This document shows, one piece after another, positions 24,035 to 36,670 of a DNA stretch of 52,500 bases; position 1 is the first letter of the stretch; every line of letters starts with the position of its first letter. Made by a program: the position numbers and the translations under genes. The notes under the pieces were generated by a model. That model did no database searches. It was not told the DNA's origin and saw only the letters and a program-made list of their open reading frames with translations. The DNA is from Glandiceps talaboti (taxonomy: Eukaryota > Hemichordata > Enteropneusta > Spengelidae): the NCBI RefSeq assembly GCF_964340395.1, contig NC_135557.1, positions 22,861,225 through 22,913,724 of the forward strand. The letters are read 5' to 3'.

Positions 24035-25520
24035 GAGCGATTTTGCAGGGGAATCACTAGAAGCGTTAACCAGTGGCAGTACTCATACTGATGGGAATCT
24101 GTGGAAGGACGATATGAATTTTGAAAGGTCGAATGGCTTTTGTTATTTGAATATTGATGACCGACATGATATCTTGCGTGATATGGGAATGCCTGAACTG
24201 ACAGGTCATGAACGCCATTTCAACATCGACTTGGAAGTTGCTGAAATAACAGGTGCTTTCAAACCAAACGGATATCGTCTTGGCAATATGGCGGCAAGGT
24301 TCAAGTCTGGCTACCTCATAGACAATGATGACGGGTTTGATTCGTCACTTCCGTTCAGACACTTCCGTAATCGCTATGGCAACTCTACCTCTCTTATTAA
24401 TACACCCGTTGCCAAGGGATTCTTTCCAATTCGTGAGAACACTCCTCTCACGGGAGAAAGTAGAGACACAGATAATATTACCAGCCCCTCAATATTGAAA
24501 CCCAAAGCTACAAAAATACTTTCTCCCTTGCCGGTATCAACAAGAGACAAAATGGCGGTCGACAAAATACTTGAAGCAACTACAGTACCGGATTTGATGT
24601 TATCAGCCTTGCAAAAGTCTACCATCCCTCGCCACTTGACTCATGGCAGTGATCATGACAGCGGTCGGTCCTCTGGGCAATCTTCAGAAGAGAAAACATC
24701 CCTTGATGAAGAACCATTCTCGATTTCTGACAATACGAAAAGTCCGCCAAAAATTATTCGTAAACAATCACGTCAAAAGCGAACGTCTAAAGGACAACGG
24801 AAGGATAACTTGGCAAGATTTTTCAAATCATTCAAAGGATCTCCTAAGTTGGGAGGAAAAGACAAAGAAAAGGGGGAATCTGGCACTGAAATGTATGAGT
24901 TGGATGAAGGGGAGGTTGAGGAATGTGCGAGTCACGTGGTACCTACGTCACTTCCTAGGGGTATTATAATTGATGATGATATGAAACAACCTGACTCTAC
25001 ACCAAATACAAAAGTAAAGAAAGTAACCTTTGACCTCCCCGCGTTTGGTAGTCAAAGGTACGATCATTATGAAAGTGACGGCTTCTTCTCAGATGAAGAG
25101 GATGATGATGATGATGATTCAAGTTCATGGACAGGAAGTACGTCATCATTTTCGTCCTGGTCATCTTGCTCAACGTGTTGTTCTTCTTGCTGTTCATGCT
25201 CGTCTTGTTCAACGTGTTTTTCAGATCTTACAATGACTACAACGCAGAGTGAGTGGGAAGACGTTGAATTGTTCTTTACCGACGACGATTATCTCATAGA
25301 CGATGATGATACAACTGGAAACTTAAGTAGGCCATGCAATACGAAACGATCTTTTCTAAGAGGTCAGAACAGCGCCCTCAACGACTTGTTAAATAAAAAC
25401 GACTTTAGTGTGACTCTGGCCACATCACTTATGCCCCTACCTCGTGTGAAAAAGGAAATTGAAACAAGTATGCCACCGACTTTAGAACAATCTCAGGAAG
25501 TGTCGACTGTTTACCTCTAG
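24035..25520 (+). CDS. Unrecognised protein with Cys/Ser cluster, last exon
   Basis: A 1486-base terminal exon with an acceptor at 24034 and a TAG stop at 25518-25520. With the previous exon it makes 555 residues. In order: an ordered-looking segment (NLWKDDMNFERSNG, PELTGHERHFNIDLEVAEIT); a Ser-rich region (GSDHDSGRSSGQSSEEK, about 24643-24700); a basic patch (IIRKQSRQKRTSKGQRK, about 24754-24805) followed by LARFFKSFKGSPK; KKVTFDLPAFG (about 25018); an acidic SDEEDDDDDD run (about 25090-25120); a cluster of about ten Cys in Ser/Thr context (25163-25225); an acidic tail; and the C-terminus STVYL. The Cys cluster could be palmitoylated or bind metal; this is speculation. 'VTFD', the acidic/Ser block and the Cys/Ser run faintly recall Prickle C-termini, but order and sequence differ and no LIM or PET domain is seen, so I name no gene. 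Confidence 0.85.
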
Positions 25521-25872
25521 GGGGCAGTATACAAAAAAAAACAGACGCTTTATCGATAATATGTAAACAAACAAGAAATTGGCATTGATATCATCTTATT
25601 TGCCTCTCTAATCTGTGATTGGCTACGTCAACTTGGAAAACAAACTTCTTTCGGATTAATCATTATTAGGCGATGTTGTGATAGGAGGAATGCTATTCAT
25701 AAGTTAACGTCATACTCAGGCGACGCTGTGATTGGAGGAATATTGTTGACGTCATACTCGACACAGACTTAAGGCAGAGAATGTTAGTTGATATATATGC
25801 TGAGATTGAAAAGCATACGTCACGAACTGTATTTTATCTACCCAGCAATTTTATAAGACCAAGATTAATAAA
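25521..25872 (+). other. 3' UTR with 50-bp imperfect tandem repeat
   Basis: Follows the stop at 25520. Two diverged copies of a 50-bp unit start at 25668 and 25718 (AGGCGATGTTGTGATAGGAG and AGGCGACGCTGTGATTGGAG), each ending in a (T)TAACGTCATACTC or TGACGTCATACTC string. The poly(A) signal candidate AATAAA at 25867-25872 would end the transcript near 25.9 kb. Confidence 0.6.
25867..25872 (+). terminator. Candidate poly(A) signal AATAAA
   Basis: First canonical AATAAA after the plus-strand stop codon, 347 bases downstream. The actual cleavage site is not visible from sequence alone. Confidence 0.5.
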
Positions 25873-26173
25873 GACAAAGTTTGATTCAATGAATCGCATT
25901 ATTTAACAACCAAATTCCCCAAAGAAGATATAAAATGTATGGATATGTCTTAAAAGTATAGTCACGTGTCGATTCATCAGGACGATTGGCAATTAGTAGT
26001 ATCTAGATATCAGTAAGTTATATAAACAGTAATTGGATTCAATAATTCAATACTTAAGATTACATACACGATATTCAAAATCGTTTTTATTTATTTCCAT
26101 ATTGTAAATACTGTATTAGTTTTTACGTTTACAAATGTATATGCCATACAAGATTGAAAACCTTCGGTATTAA

Positions 26174-26222
<49 letters not shown>
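26174..26222. repeat. (AAT)n microsatellite
   Basis: About 16 AAT triplets. AAT tails also end the LINE at 13331, but no LINE hairpin or coding relic precedes this tract. Confidence 0.93.
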
Positions 26223-27140
26223 TTATAATAAAGAATTTGAAATTATGATAAAACATATTTTTTGTCTTAATTGTAGTTACGTTATATTTGTATAAGTGTT
26301 AGTCAAATGAGTAGATGAAAGATGGTTAGGTGTTAGTAACGTGATGAAGACGAGGAAGCCAAAAATGTTGACTGAAAATGCATGATAAAATACAGCTGTA
26401 CAGGTACCATTCTCTCAAACCAGAGCTGTTATTTCTCCCGCGATGTGTAACACGTGAATACAACATTTAGTGTTGGTAAAATGTACGTTGACATTGAGAC
26501 ACATTGGATATTATATGAACTTCATAATACATAATCACGCATGCGCAGTTGTCTAACTTTTCATGACTCTCCAACATTATTGTATACGTTTCATATTGTA
26601 ATCATGTACATATGCAGGGCTCACCGCATTGTGCGTTATTATAATTGAAATCAGTGTTTTTATAGTATATGTCCGATTAATTAAGTTGGATGGGTGAAAA
26701 TCAGTTATCTGAGAGAGCTATCGAAAAAGTTGCTCATGGACAAAAAGGTCCTATCTGATTATGGCTAGCTCCATTAATAAGATAACACTGTAATATAAGA
26801 ACTTGGAATTAGATCAAGGGCTTTTACGTCTGTCGACTGACGGAATGGCAGCAGAGTACACACAGAACATTACTGTCACATTGAACACACACACACACAC
26901 ACACACATGCAGCATGCAAAAAATGAAATGCTACTACATAACATTTGTTTCAGATAGCGTCTCTATAAATGAACATGTTCTGGATTATATATCTCAACAG
27001 GGAACTTGAAAACCCGCCATCTTGAATATCTTTAATGGTGCACTATGGGAAAACTGACAAATATCTAGTTAATATGGTTACCTTGACTGACGTTTACAGG
27101 GTTACTTTATCAATTGCCCCATATAAGGTAGTTTAATAAC

Positions 27141-27316
27141 TGCATATAATCCCACATTCATTCATTCATTCATCTCAGCATGATCAGTATATGGGTTACA
27201 TGCATATAATCCCACATTCATTCATTCATCTCAGCATGATCAGTATATGGGTTACATGCATATAATCCCACATTCATTCATTCATCTCAGCATGAGCAGT
27301 ATGTGGGTTACATGCA
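27141..27316. repeat. Minisatellite, three copies of 56-60 bp
   Basis: Copies begin TGCATATAATCCCACATTCA at 27141, 27201 and 27257. The length difference is one extra ATTC in the first copy. The second and third copies are almost identical, so expansion was recent. Confidence 0.93.
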
Positions 27317-27512
27317 TGTTCCCCATTCGATATTTATCCGACCTACTGTCCACAGATATATTACGAGTAAACATGTCCACAATGATGAAATACGTTCACG
27401 TAAATTGCAAGTACTGGTCTGGTGTTCAATTTCACTAAATGATTCATAAATTGATCACCAATTGTATTAGATAATTTTTATGTTCTAAGAACGATCAGAC
27501 ATGTCTCAGTAG

Positions 27513-28356
27513 TTAATCTTGATTTGTTCTTCTATGTTTCCTGACTTTATGCCCTCTGTAGGTGGCCTGTATTTTTGTTGCCGATTCTTGTTTCTCCGTC
27601 AAGTCTTTCCGAGTTTTGTATCCACGAAACGATGCCTGGATCTTTGTTGCTGATTGAGATTCCTTCTCCAGAATTTGCATATCTGTGACATCCTCACTGT
27701 CTGCTTGAACGAAAATCTTTTCACTTTCGTCAAAAGTTACCCTATCCTTAGGTTTCCTCGTTTTTATAGCCCCCCTATGATGTCGAGTTTCTGAACATTT
27801 TCTAATTCGATATCCTTTATAGTTTGCCTGGATGATAGTCGCTGCTTCATCTTCTGTTCTTGGTTTACTCCTTGCCATTCTCTTCTTGCGACTCTGTTCT
27901 TTCCTAACAGTCATTCCACGATATCCAGCCTGAATTTTAGTAGCTGCCTGTTGGGCTTCACGACTCTTGTAGTCCACCCTTTCACCCTCTTGCGTCATCG
28001 TATCGGTTTCAGCTGTTTGCGCAGAATCACTCCTAAAGCTCGGCGTGCCATAAAGGTATTCTTCTTCCATGACGTCATTCCTGTAGAGTATTTCGTCACC
28101 AACGTCTGTCACACTGGTCAACGCCGATTCGCTCCCAGATCTGCCACTGATTGATTGCTGATCCCCAGAATGTCCACTCTCTGACGATGTCTTCTTTGAA
28201 TCATTCGCCCTTTTCGTAAGCAGTGGATCACTGGATTTGATGCCAAAGTCGACACTTTCCAATTCTCCGTATTCAACCAATGAGCCATCACTGGAAACGC
28301 TAATACTTCCAACAGAGTATTTCGTAGACCGTATACCTCGTCGTTTACCTGGCGCT
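27513..28356 (-). CDS. RIIa/multi-IQ protein (Sp17-like), last exon: IQ motifs 4-7
   Basis: Terminal exon of the minus-strand gene: acceptor TTCCCTATTAG, stop TAA at 27515-27513. It starts with one base completing an Arg codon split with the previous exon (phase 2) and encodes residues 215-495 of the assembled model. A basic start (APGKRRGIR) leads into a Ser/Asp-rich linker of about 120 residues. Four IQ motifs follow, starting near residues 352 (AATKIQAGYRGMTVRK), 386 (AATIIQANYKGYRIRK), 450 (SATKIQASFRGYKTRK) and 473 (SATKIQATYRGHKVRK). IQ motifs bind calmodulin or EF-hand light chains, usually without needing Ca2+. The frame is clean across the whole exon. Confidence 0.9.
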
Positions 28357-29002
<646 letters not shown>

Positions 29003-29352
29003 CTTGTTATGTTGTGGTGCTTTCTGTCTCTATAACCACGATAGTTAGCTTGGATTTTCACAGCCGCCGATTCTTCTTTTCTATTGTTGAACATGATATC
29101 AGTTCTGACTTTGTGCCCACGATATCCAGCCTGGATTTTAGTTGCAGCTTTACTTTGTCTATCTTTGGTCTTAATGCACTTCCTTGTTTTATAGCCTCTG
29201 TAGTTAGCTTGAATCTTAACAGCAGCTTCGTCTTCTCCACTTTCTGCCATATCATCTGCGGCCGCCATCTTGGATTTCTTTTGTACTTTTACTGTCTGTC
29301 GTTTATCGTCGTCAAACGATGACGCAAACCGCTCTGTTTCGTCACTTTCATC
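29003..29352 (-). CDS. RIIa/multi-IQ protein (Sp17-like): exon with IQ motifs 1-3
   Basis: 350-base exon, acceptor TTTTAAACAG before 29352 (phase 0), donor AAG|GTAGAT after 29003 (phase 2). It encodes residues 99-214 of the model. An acidic start (DESDETERF) and a Lys-rich stretch are followed by three IQ motifs near residues 141 (AAVKIQANYRGYKTRK), 167 (AATKIQAGYRGHKVR) and 194 (AAVKIQANYRGYRDRK). The 26-27 residue spacing of these is regular, as in tandem IQ arrays that recruit several calmodulins side by side. The two inner repeats are very similar, suggesting growth by duplication. Confidence 0.9.
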
Positions 29353-29949
29353 CTGTTTAAAATACAACCATTAATTGTATTCCAAAGCTTAAACGTACCC
29401 TAACATTTCAACACTCAACCCGTTCTGTTACAAAATGTAATACAATACCTACAATGTGCCTATGTTTCTAAGTTTATCTTGTCAACAGAATTCACCAGGG
29501 TTGGTCAATAGCAAATGAAAGATTTCGAAATTCTCTTGTCACCTAATAAAAATGCACTTGACCGAGTATTTCCAAAATCATAGACCTGCAATCATCGTGC
29601 TATTCAGTATTTGTCAAGAGATTAGTGTATTTACTGACAAATATTGTCTACACATCCTAAAAATCACACAGCCAACTAAATAAGGGGAAACCGTCTATTG
29701 TAGTTTATTGATAACCAGACTAGTCTTTTGTATAGCGTTCTATATACCATGGATGTGGGAAAGACTATTTTTCTACTCCTCCATGTAAATAAATACTTAG
29801 TGTACTTTCCTAGAAATATTGAAAATAAAATCACAATTTTAAATTCACAAGATTAGAAAGAGACTATCTGAGTCTCGGGCACAGATTTGAATTTTTTTTT
29901 CTTAGATAATACTACCTTATATACCATTTAAAATCTTGTATATAATTAC
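29353..29949 (-). other. Intron 2 of the RIIa/IQ gene
   Basis: 597 bases with GT and AG ends on the minus strand. No repeat or open frame of note. Confidence 0.8.
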
Positions 29950-30092
29950 CTCGCTGTGATATGTAGCCTCGCTTTCATAACTGCTAAGAGATGTTGATTG
30001 GACACTGGTACCGTTATTACCTGATTTCTGATCTTTGACCTTTCCATCATATGAGGACACCAAAGTCGCGAGCTGATTATTCTTTGTTGACT
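29950..30092 (-). CDS. RIIa/multi-IQ protein (Sp17-like): linker exon
   Basis: 143-base exon with a clear acceptor (TTCTGTTTGTCTTCAG before 30092) and donor (GAG|GTAATT after 29950). It begins with two bases of a split codon (phase 1) and ends in phase 0, matching both the RIIa exon (ending phase 1) and the next exon. The peptide STKNNQLATLVSSYDGKVKD... SLSSYESEATYHSE is polar and Ser-rich and is probably a disordered linker. Assignment to the gene rests on phase, strand and position rather than homology. Confidence 0.7.
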
Positions 30093-31974
30093 CTGAAGAC
30101 AAACAGAATCAGATAGTAATTACCCTGTATATTTTAATGAAGAAAAGTATGCCATATTTGAATTCATTATGTGAAACACACTAGCGAATTGACAAACAGT
30201 GTAATTACTTCAATGTCATTGCCTTTGGTAAAGCAAAGTAAAGTAAAATATTATTTTTTTCTGTCACAGGAACAAATCCACCCTCCCCTAAAATTAAGGA
30301 GTTGTACAGAAGATTCAAAGAAGAAATATAAAAAAATTTCACTCAGGTTCAGTGTAAACTATTAGCAAATTACGCAAACTATACATCATGGCTTGGCATG
30401 TGGAATGTTTCATGACACCCTCATCCATGCATCGTTCTATCAAATGCGTATTGCGAGGATATGAATTTAATCAATTAAGCAAATTATTCCATACATCATG
30501 CATTGGTATATTTTTATGGAATGTTTTATCAGACCCTACCGTCCTATCTAACTTGCTTCGATGATATTGGAACTTAAAATAGGACGAGCTTCCCTGGTTA
30601 TCCATTTGAAATACTTATGTGGCAATATTATCCACAAAAAATAACGGAGTCAGGGTTATCATGAATGGAGAACTGTCATTTCCATAAAACATACCAAGCA
30701 CCCCTGCAGCTGAGCTGTAAAGATTGAAGTTGATACCGTTACTGTCACAACTTTTATCATTGACTACATGCATTGTTATCATTTGGAATGATGTTAAATC
30801 TTCAGATAGCATTGATGGAATTCTACGGCACAGTATTGATAACGAGGTAGTTCCTATGGCAACAGTATAGGTCAAACATGGTTAAGTAAATGTATTTATT
30901 TCCTATTGACCTTTACCGGGATATCAAATCGTATTGGTTGTGTATGTTATATCGTGTACAATCATCTATATTGAAAGTAATACCCAGAATACAGATTGGA
31001 TTCTGAACAACGTCCAATATTCCACCTCGACTCAAAGCGCGATGCCTCTGATGATACATTCCAGAATTACACTAGTTTCATTAATCTGCTGTTATCAATA
31101 TTAATGTTAGCAAGACAAGTCAGTAATTAGTGCTATGTGTTTTACCCTTACAACTGATAAATTATCATTCCGGGCCCGATCCTGGAGTAACCTTGATAAT
31201 TGCAAATTATCAAAACTATGGGCTTCGTAAGTGATATCACGTGTATAATGTATCATTTGATATTGTTATACTCTTGCTTTATGTGATAATATTTTCCACC
31301 TATGTGCAAAGCTAACTCTGTTTGGAGTAAAGCTAAACAAAGAAACAAACAAACAAACATAATGATCAGCAAGCACAACAACTATGAAACAAACACACAA
31401 AAAAACACACGAAAAGGTGCAACAAGAAGTGTAAGTTACAATTATATGTAGAATGATAACTCCAGATTGTCATTGAAAATCTATGCATGGCTAGTGAATG
31501 GTTAAACTATACCAACGGTGTTTGCCACATACATGTACATATATTATATACTGACTTACAACTGCAGACTTGCTATCGCTAATGTAATTATAGATGCGTG
31601 ACTCCTGTAGCCTATGTAACGATATCTAACAACTTTAATAAAAGCAAAATGCCATCGGCAACACTTTCTGTGTTTCGAAATTGCAGGTATGCCTTCAGGA
31701 TGAAAGTGACATTTGGTAAAAGTTGAATCTCGCAATTATCACGAACAGCTGCATACTCCCCGGGTTTCATGTTGACAAAGATGATATCTAATGACGTCAT
31801 TTTATTATACACGTTCTAATAAATATCACGCGTAGTTAAGTGGTTTTATTTTATGACCCAATTTAGTATGTTGTACTAGTAAGAATATTATGAAGGCTGT
31901 ATCAATAAATGGGAAAGTGTTACTTAATTCATCTAAGTAGTCATCCATGAAGTCATCATCGTTGTCATCGCAAT

Positions 31975-32079
31975 TATTTTAATTCGCCGTTGTTGAAATT
32001 GTCGTTGTCGTCATCCTTCTCCATATCATCATCATCATCATCATCATCGTCGTCGTCGTCGTCGTCGTCGTACGCGTCG

Positions 32080-32136
<57 letters not shown>

Positions 32137-32240
32137 CCACCACCATCAACAACAACAAAACTACCAATACAACTACCACCATCGTCTCCACTACCACCAC
32201 TACCATAATCGAACGATCATCATCATCATCATTGCATTTC
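31975..32240. repeat. (ATC)n/(GTC)n trinucleotide array
   Basis: About 170 bases of ATC with a block of GTC in the middle, then CCA/CTA-rich triplets. Met, Ser or His homopolymer frames here are repeat translations. Confidence 0.92.
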
Positions 32241-33040
32241 CCCATCTTCCGATGTGAAATGTTAATGTTATGCATGCCTTTCTGTAAAATCGTAAAATAG
32301 CTAATAGTGGGGATTTATATCGTGTTAAGTTTTCTTAAAATAAGTAAATAAACAAATAAATATACTAGTATTGGCAGCTGTATCCAAATTTCTGTTTCGG
32401 AGTCGACACTATCTTGACGATTTGAAGATTGAAGACCACACATTATTATTTAATTCACATCAAGAGGAAGACAGTGGATGTGGAATGGAATCTCGTATAT
32501 GTGCACTACAATCTTCGAAAAAAACACCGATGCGTTTGCTTGCTTGTGGTAAACAGGAATGAGACGTACAACGTAATTAGTGTCTATAGCTTAACAAATA
32601 TAGATACCACAGTAGCCTCGGATCCCACAGCTCTGTTTACTGGCAGAACGCTCCGCATTATAACAATAGAGACCGACTGTTACTGATACATTATGCTTTC
32701 CACCATAGACAGTAGAGGGGATGCTTCCACAGACATAACAAACTGATAAAAGCATTGTCTGAACCTACATCAGAGCATAGACAGTAGAGGGAAGACGATT
32801 GTTCTTGGCCCCTTCATTCAAGCAAGCACACTGGTATATTGTCGTGGGTTGTATATCGAATCAGATCATGTCGTCCTAACTTATTTAATGCAGTTTACAA
32901 AGTAAGTTTATGTGACCAACTGCTTTCAGATTAACGTTTTTCATCGTTTGCAGATTCAATAACAACACCTTCATATATCATATATGTAATGTGATTGATG
33001 TTTGCACGAGCGCGGATATATAGACCCCTTCTATGCCCGT

Positions 33041-33325
<285 letters not shown>

Positions 33326-34798
33326 AAAACATATAAGTGCATATATCGTAACAATCATTTCATATCTATTCCTTTTTTTCAATAGGTTTGCCTGTGCTTT
33401 GATCAAAACAAAACATAATATTCGAAGTTTTCTATTAGTAGTCCTAGATAACTCGCAATTTACTTCAACATGGTCAAATCGTGTATTTGTTAAAGTGCCT
33501 TGTTCCTTAACTTATTCTTAACCGTCGTATGTATTAGTGTAGGTCGTACCTTCTGTAGTAATTTGCGTCATGTTATCAAAAAACTCAATACATCTTAATT
33601 GCAGCTCCTAATACCTTTACTTTAATGACAGCCCACGGGACGAGTGAATTGTATTTATGTAATTACACGAGTACGGAGATCGTGAGATGAATTTCTTATC
33701 GCGTAATGTCACGACAATCTAGTATGTATCGTCTTTCTGTAATGTGTACACCTGTATTCAGACGACATTTTGTTAGGTATAATAACAGTCTGATGAAACG
33801 TCCATTAACCTGGTACAGACTTGATGGCGTGTCTAGTCACAGCGTGACTATTGTGTCGTGTAAGACCCGATAATGGCGACACACTTCCGTTTGTTCTTCA
33901 AGTCTGTTAAACATTGTGCATTCAACTTAGTTTTTAGATCATTTCGTTTAATGTACTGCTGAATTAGTTGGCCCATTAAATATGTCTATGGAAACACAAT
34001 TACAGGCCCATAACATCGTGAATATAGAACTTCTTACTTTGAATCGAAAAGTGGATGATATTGCAGACATTTTAACAATTTGAGACAACGTATACGACAT
34101 TACCCTTAATACCCTAAAGTTGAGGATGTTGAGTTAGTTGATTTTATACGTTACAACGGACACACATTCATTTTCCAATGCATTAGCCCGAGGTTTTAAA
34201 ACTCTCTTGTCTATTAAGCAAAATTGAGATTTATCTCCGATTTCCTTTGGACATGACACGAAATGGCATAACAGTCCTAAGTTACAGATTTTGACTAGAA
34301 CTTAAATGGCTTTTAAAGTGCAGTAAATATATTTTTAATTGTGGAATATTCCTTATCAATTTCTACTCCAATTCAGTATGCGTAGTAAAAGGTCTGTTTT
34401 TGTAGCTTTTATCGGAATATGAATCGTTGTTGTACTCGTGTTTCAGCTCATATTACATTACCCTAAATGTCAACTCATCTTCATGATCAAAGTAATCGCA
34501 AGCGAGGTTCATTCGTATTTACCTCAAGGCAAATATACGTGCGTTTTCATCATTCACTATCCTTTCAAGTAAATAGCATTGACAGATCGTTACCATGACG
34601 ACATACTTTTAGGAGATAATAATAATCTAAGGAGTCGTACCCAGAAAATTCTTACCATGATTATCGTACGATATCCAAATCCTGGATAGCATGTATCACC
34701 ATAACATTATTCTGGCTGCCTACAAAACCGTCCTGTTCCCTGTCGGACGTATCCACATATACATCTGTCTGTCCACCGTGTCCGCCCAACCACCGATG

Positions 34799-34804
34799 TG
34801 TATG

Positions 34805-34836
<32 letters not shown>

Positions 34837-34893
34837 TGTATGTATGTATGCATGTATGTATGTATGTATGTATGTATGTATGTATGTATGTAT
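34799..34893. repeat. (TATG)n microsatellite at left edge of TIR element
   Basis: About 24 TATG units, ending exactly where the left inverted repeat of the 34894-37226 element begins. Confidence 0.95.
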
Positions 34894-35166
34894 AACAGCC
34901 CGAAAACTATTTTCCACTTTCCGAAAAGTACACATTTTTAGATTATTTTCATAAGAAAGATTCATAAATGAGTGTACGGTATCAATTTTGACATTTTTCC
35001 ATGACAATTTTCAAGATTTTGTTTACTGTAGTCAAACCCTTTCATATACTGCAAAGATTCCAGTGAAAGAATGAAATCAACACACAAAATGTGTTAAAAT
35101 TACATCTGAATTAAGATATTTATTAATTTTAGCAAATTTCCCTCATAATCAGTAAAATTGAACCTG

Positions 35167-35226
35167 TGTTAGTTGCAGGACTTGTCCTGAAGCTGAAAGG
35201 GGTGTGTCAGTTGCAGGAATTGTCAA
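35167..35226 (-). repeat. Inverted copy of the 38-bp minisatellite unit
   Basis: Contains TTGCAGGACTTGTCCTGAAG and AAAGGGGTGTGTCAGTTGCA, the reverse complement of the unit tandemly repeated at 36350-36670. It is 1.5-2 units long and sits about 1.1 kb away inside the same TIR-bounded element. Confidence 0.85.
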
Positions 35227-35719
35227 GATACATTGTACCTATATTTTAGCATCATTTTCCCAACTGCACTAAGTACTGTAGTAGTACATGTATCTTATAT
35301 TATCATATGAAGACCCAAATTCACTGTTGAAAGACAAAAATCCCACACATTATTTTTAATCAAAAGTTGAGATAGCCTTGTGAAATATTTTAGAATTTAT
35401 TTCTCAAATTTCAATTAGTCAAAATCTGGACTCCTAAATTAATAATTATTTATTCCAAAAATATATATCATGTACATAACATAACAAAACACATTTACTA
35501 GTCAAGATGAATATGTATATCAATAACTAAGGGGAAAGGGGAATGAAAATATTTGTTTTGCAACTAAACTAGTCATATAAATACAGTACATTTGACATTG
35601 ACAATAAATACTATCTCGGCATAACTGCCATATGTCAAATGTGACATACTAAATCTTGGATCATCAAAAGTAACACACTATGACATAGCATAAAGTTATG
35701 CCCAATTTGTATTAATCGA

Positions 35720-36100
35720 ATATAGATATTTTTTTTAAACTCTCATTTGAACTCTGACTGGCGGGGCCGTGGATGTTCCTGATATTCAATGGTAGTCTAT
35801 TCCATATTTTTGTGGTGCATTCTTTATGTGAAACAGACCCTACTTGTGTGTGGCTTTTGGAGTACATAAATCATTGCTTGTACTTGCCTTGTTGAGTAGG
35901 AATGACTCATTGGGGTAAAACAATTGTGAATATCTTTGGAAGACTACATGTATTGTGTAAAGAATTTCTCGTCAACAAATTTAACAATGTTTAATTTGTT
36001 GAAATAATATCTGTCACATACACATTGATATAATATTTCTTGCAGTGTATATGTCAAACAGGACATTAATTTGATATATTCTTTCCTTTTTTCAGGTAAT
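35720..36100 (-). pseudogene. Decayed LINE ORF2 C-terminal relic
   Basis: From about 36000 downward the minus strand gives FNKLNIVKFVDEKFFTQYM, a TAG stop, then DIHNCFTPMSHSYSTRQ and VLQKPHTS; a shift to a neighbouring frame then gives VGSVSHKECTTKIWNRLPLN and IRNI. This matches the tail of many LINE-like proteins ('lni.kf.d.f....y', 'h.YnTR', 'g...WN.LP..Ir'), including the conserved Trp-Asn. One stop and at least one frameshift show that it is dead. No catalytic domains remain. Confidence 0.6.
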
Positions 36101-36349
36101 GAAGATGGATTGGTAGCACTACAAAGGCACCAGTGTTGTCTATGGTATAAGCCAAGAACACCTGTATATGACACCCCCCCCCCCAACACTCAACTAAATA
36201 AAAAGAAAACAAATAAATAATAGGTTACTTTATAAAATCCACGATCCTGAACCAATTCTAGAGTGTGGTTTATTGACTGGATCCTTGTGTCATGCAGAGC
36301 ATTTATAAGCAGTTCAACTATGCAACAATTTCAGAAACTGTTAGGCAAT

Positions 36350-36670
36350 TCAATCCTGCAACTGACACACCACTTTCAGCTTCAGGACAAATCCTGCATC
36401 TGACACATCCCTTTCAGCTTCAGGACAATTCTTGCAGCTGACACACCCCTTTCAGCTGCAGGACAATTCCTGCAACTGACACACCCCTTTCAGCTTCAGG
36501 ACAATTCCTGCATCTGACACACCCCTTTCAGCTTCAGGACAAGTCCTGCAACTGACACACCCCTTTCAGCCTCAGGACAATTCCTGCAGCTGACACACCC
36601 CTTTCAGCTTCAGGACAATTCCTGCATCTGACACACCCCTTTCAGCTTCAGGACAAGTCCTGCAACTGAC
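36350..36670. repeat. 38-bp minisatellite, about eight copies
   Basis: Unit of GACACACCCCTTTCAGCTTC plus AGGACAATTCCTGCAACT; starts at 36364 and 36402 establish the 38-base period. Copies alternate between AAT/AGT and CAT/CAA/CAG variants. It lies in the right half of the TIR element. Confidence 0.95.

Larger units (their letters stand above)
25873..27512. other. Gap between convergent genes
   Basis: Separates the plus-strand gene (ending near 25.9 kb) from the minus-strand RIIa/IQ gene (stop at 27513). It holds (AAT)n at 26174-26222, (AC)n at 26886-26907 and a three-copy minisatellite at 27141-27316. The minus-strand 3' UTR must lie in its right part; I found no canonical AATAAA on the minus strand there. 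Confidence 0.6.

Noticed and set aside
24035-25520. Naming the plus-strand gene as Prickle
   Set aside because: Only loose compositional similarity at the C-terminus; no LIM or PET domain and no CAAX end.
26174-26222. (AAT)n as a second LINE tail
   Set aside because: No hairpin or ORF2 relic precedes it.
26338-26376. Hammerhead-like GTGATGAAGACGAGG...AAAAATGTTGAC
   Set aside because: The core is CUGAUGA-deficient and no stem II pairs; too degraded to support.
31612-31785. Minus-strand frame MTSLDIIFVNMKPGEYAAVR... and a GTAAGT donor about 50 bases downstream of its stop
   Set aside because: The stop precedes the donor, the phases do not fit the RIIa/IQ gene, and no homology is recognised.
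32378-32562. Plus-strand frame with EEDSGCGMESRIC, possible exon
   Set aside because: Reads like protein and has a possible acceptor at 32377, but there is no partner exon, donor or homology; left as unproven.
33790-33806. GTCTGATGAAACGTCC as a hammerhead core
   Set aside because: CTGATGA runs directly into AAC with no stem II.
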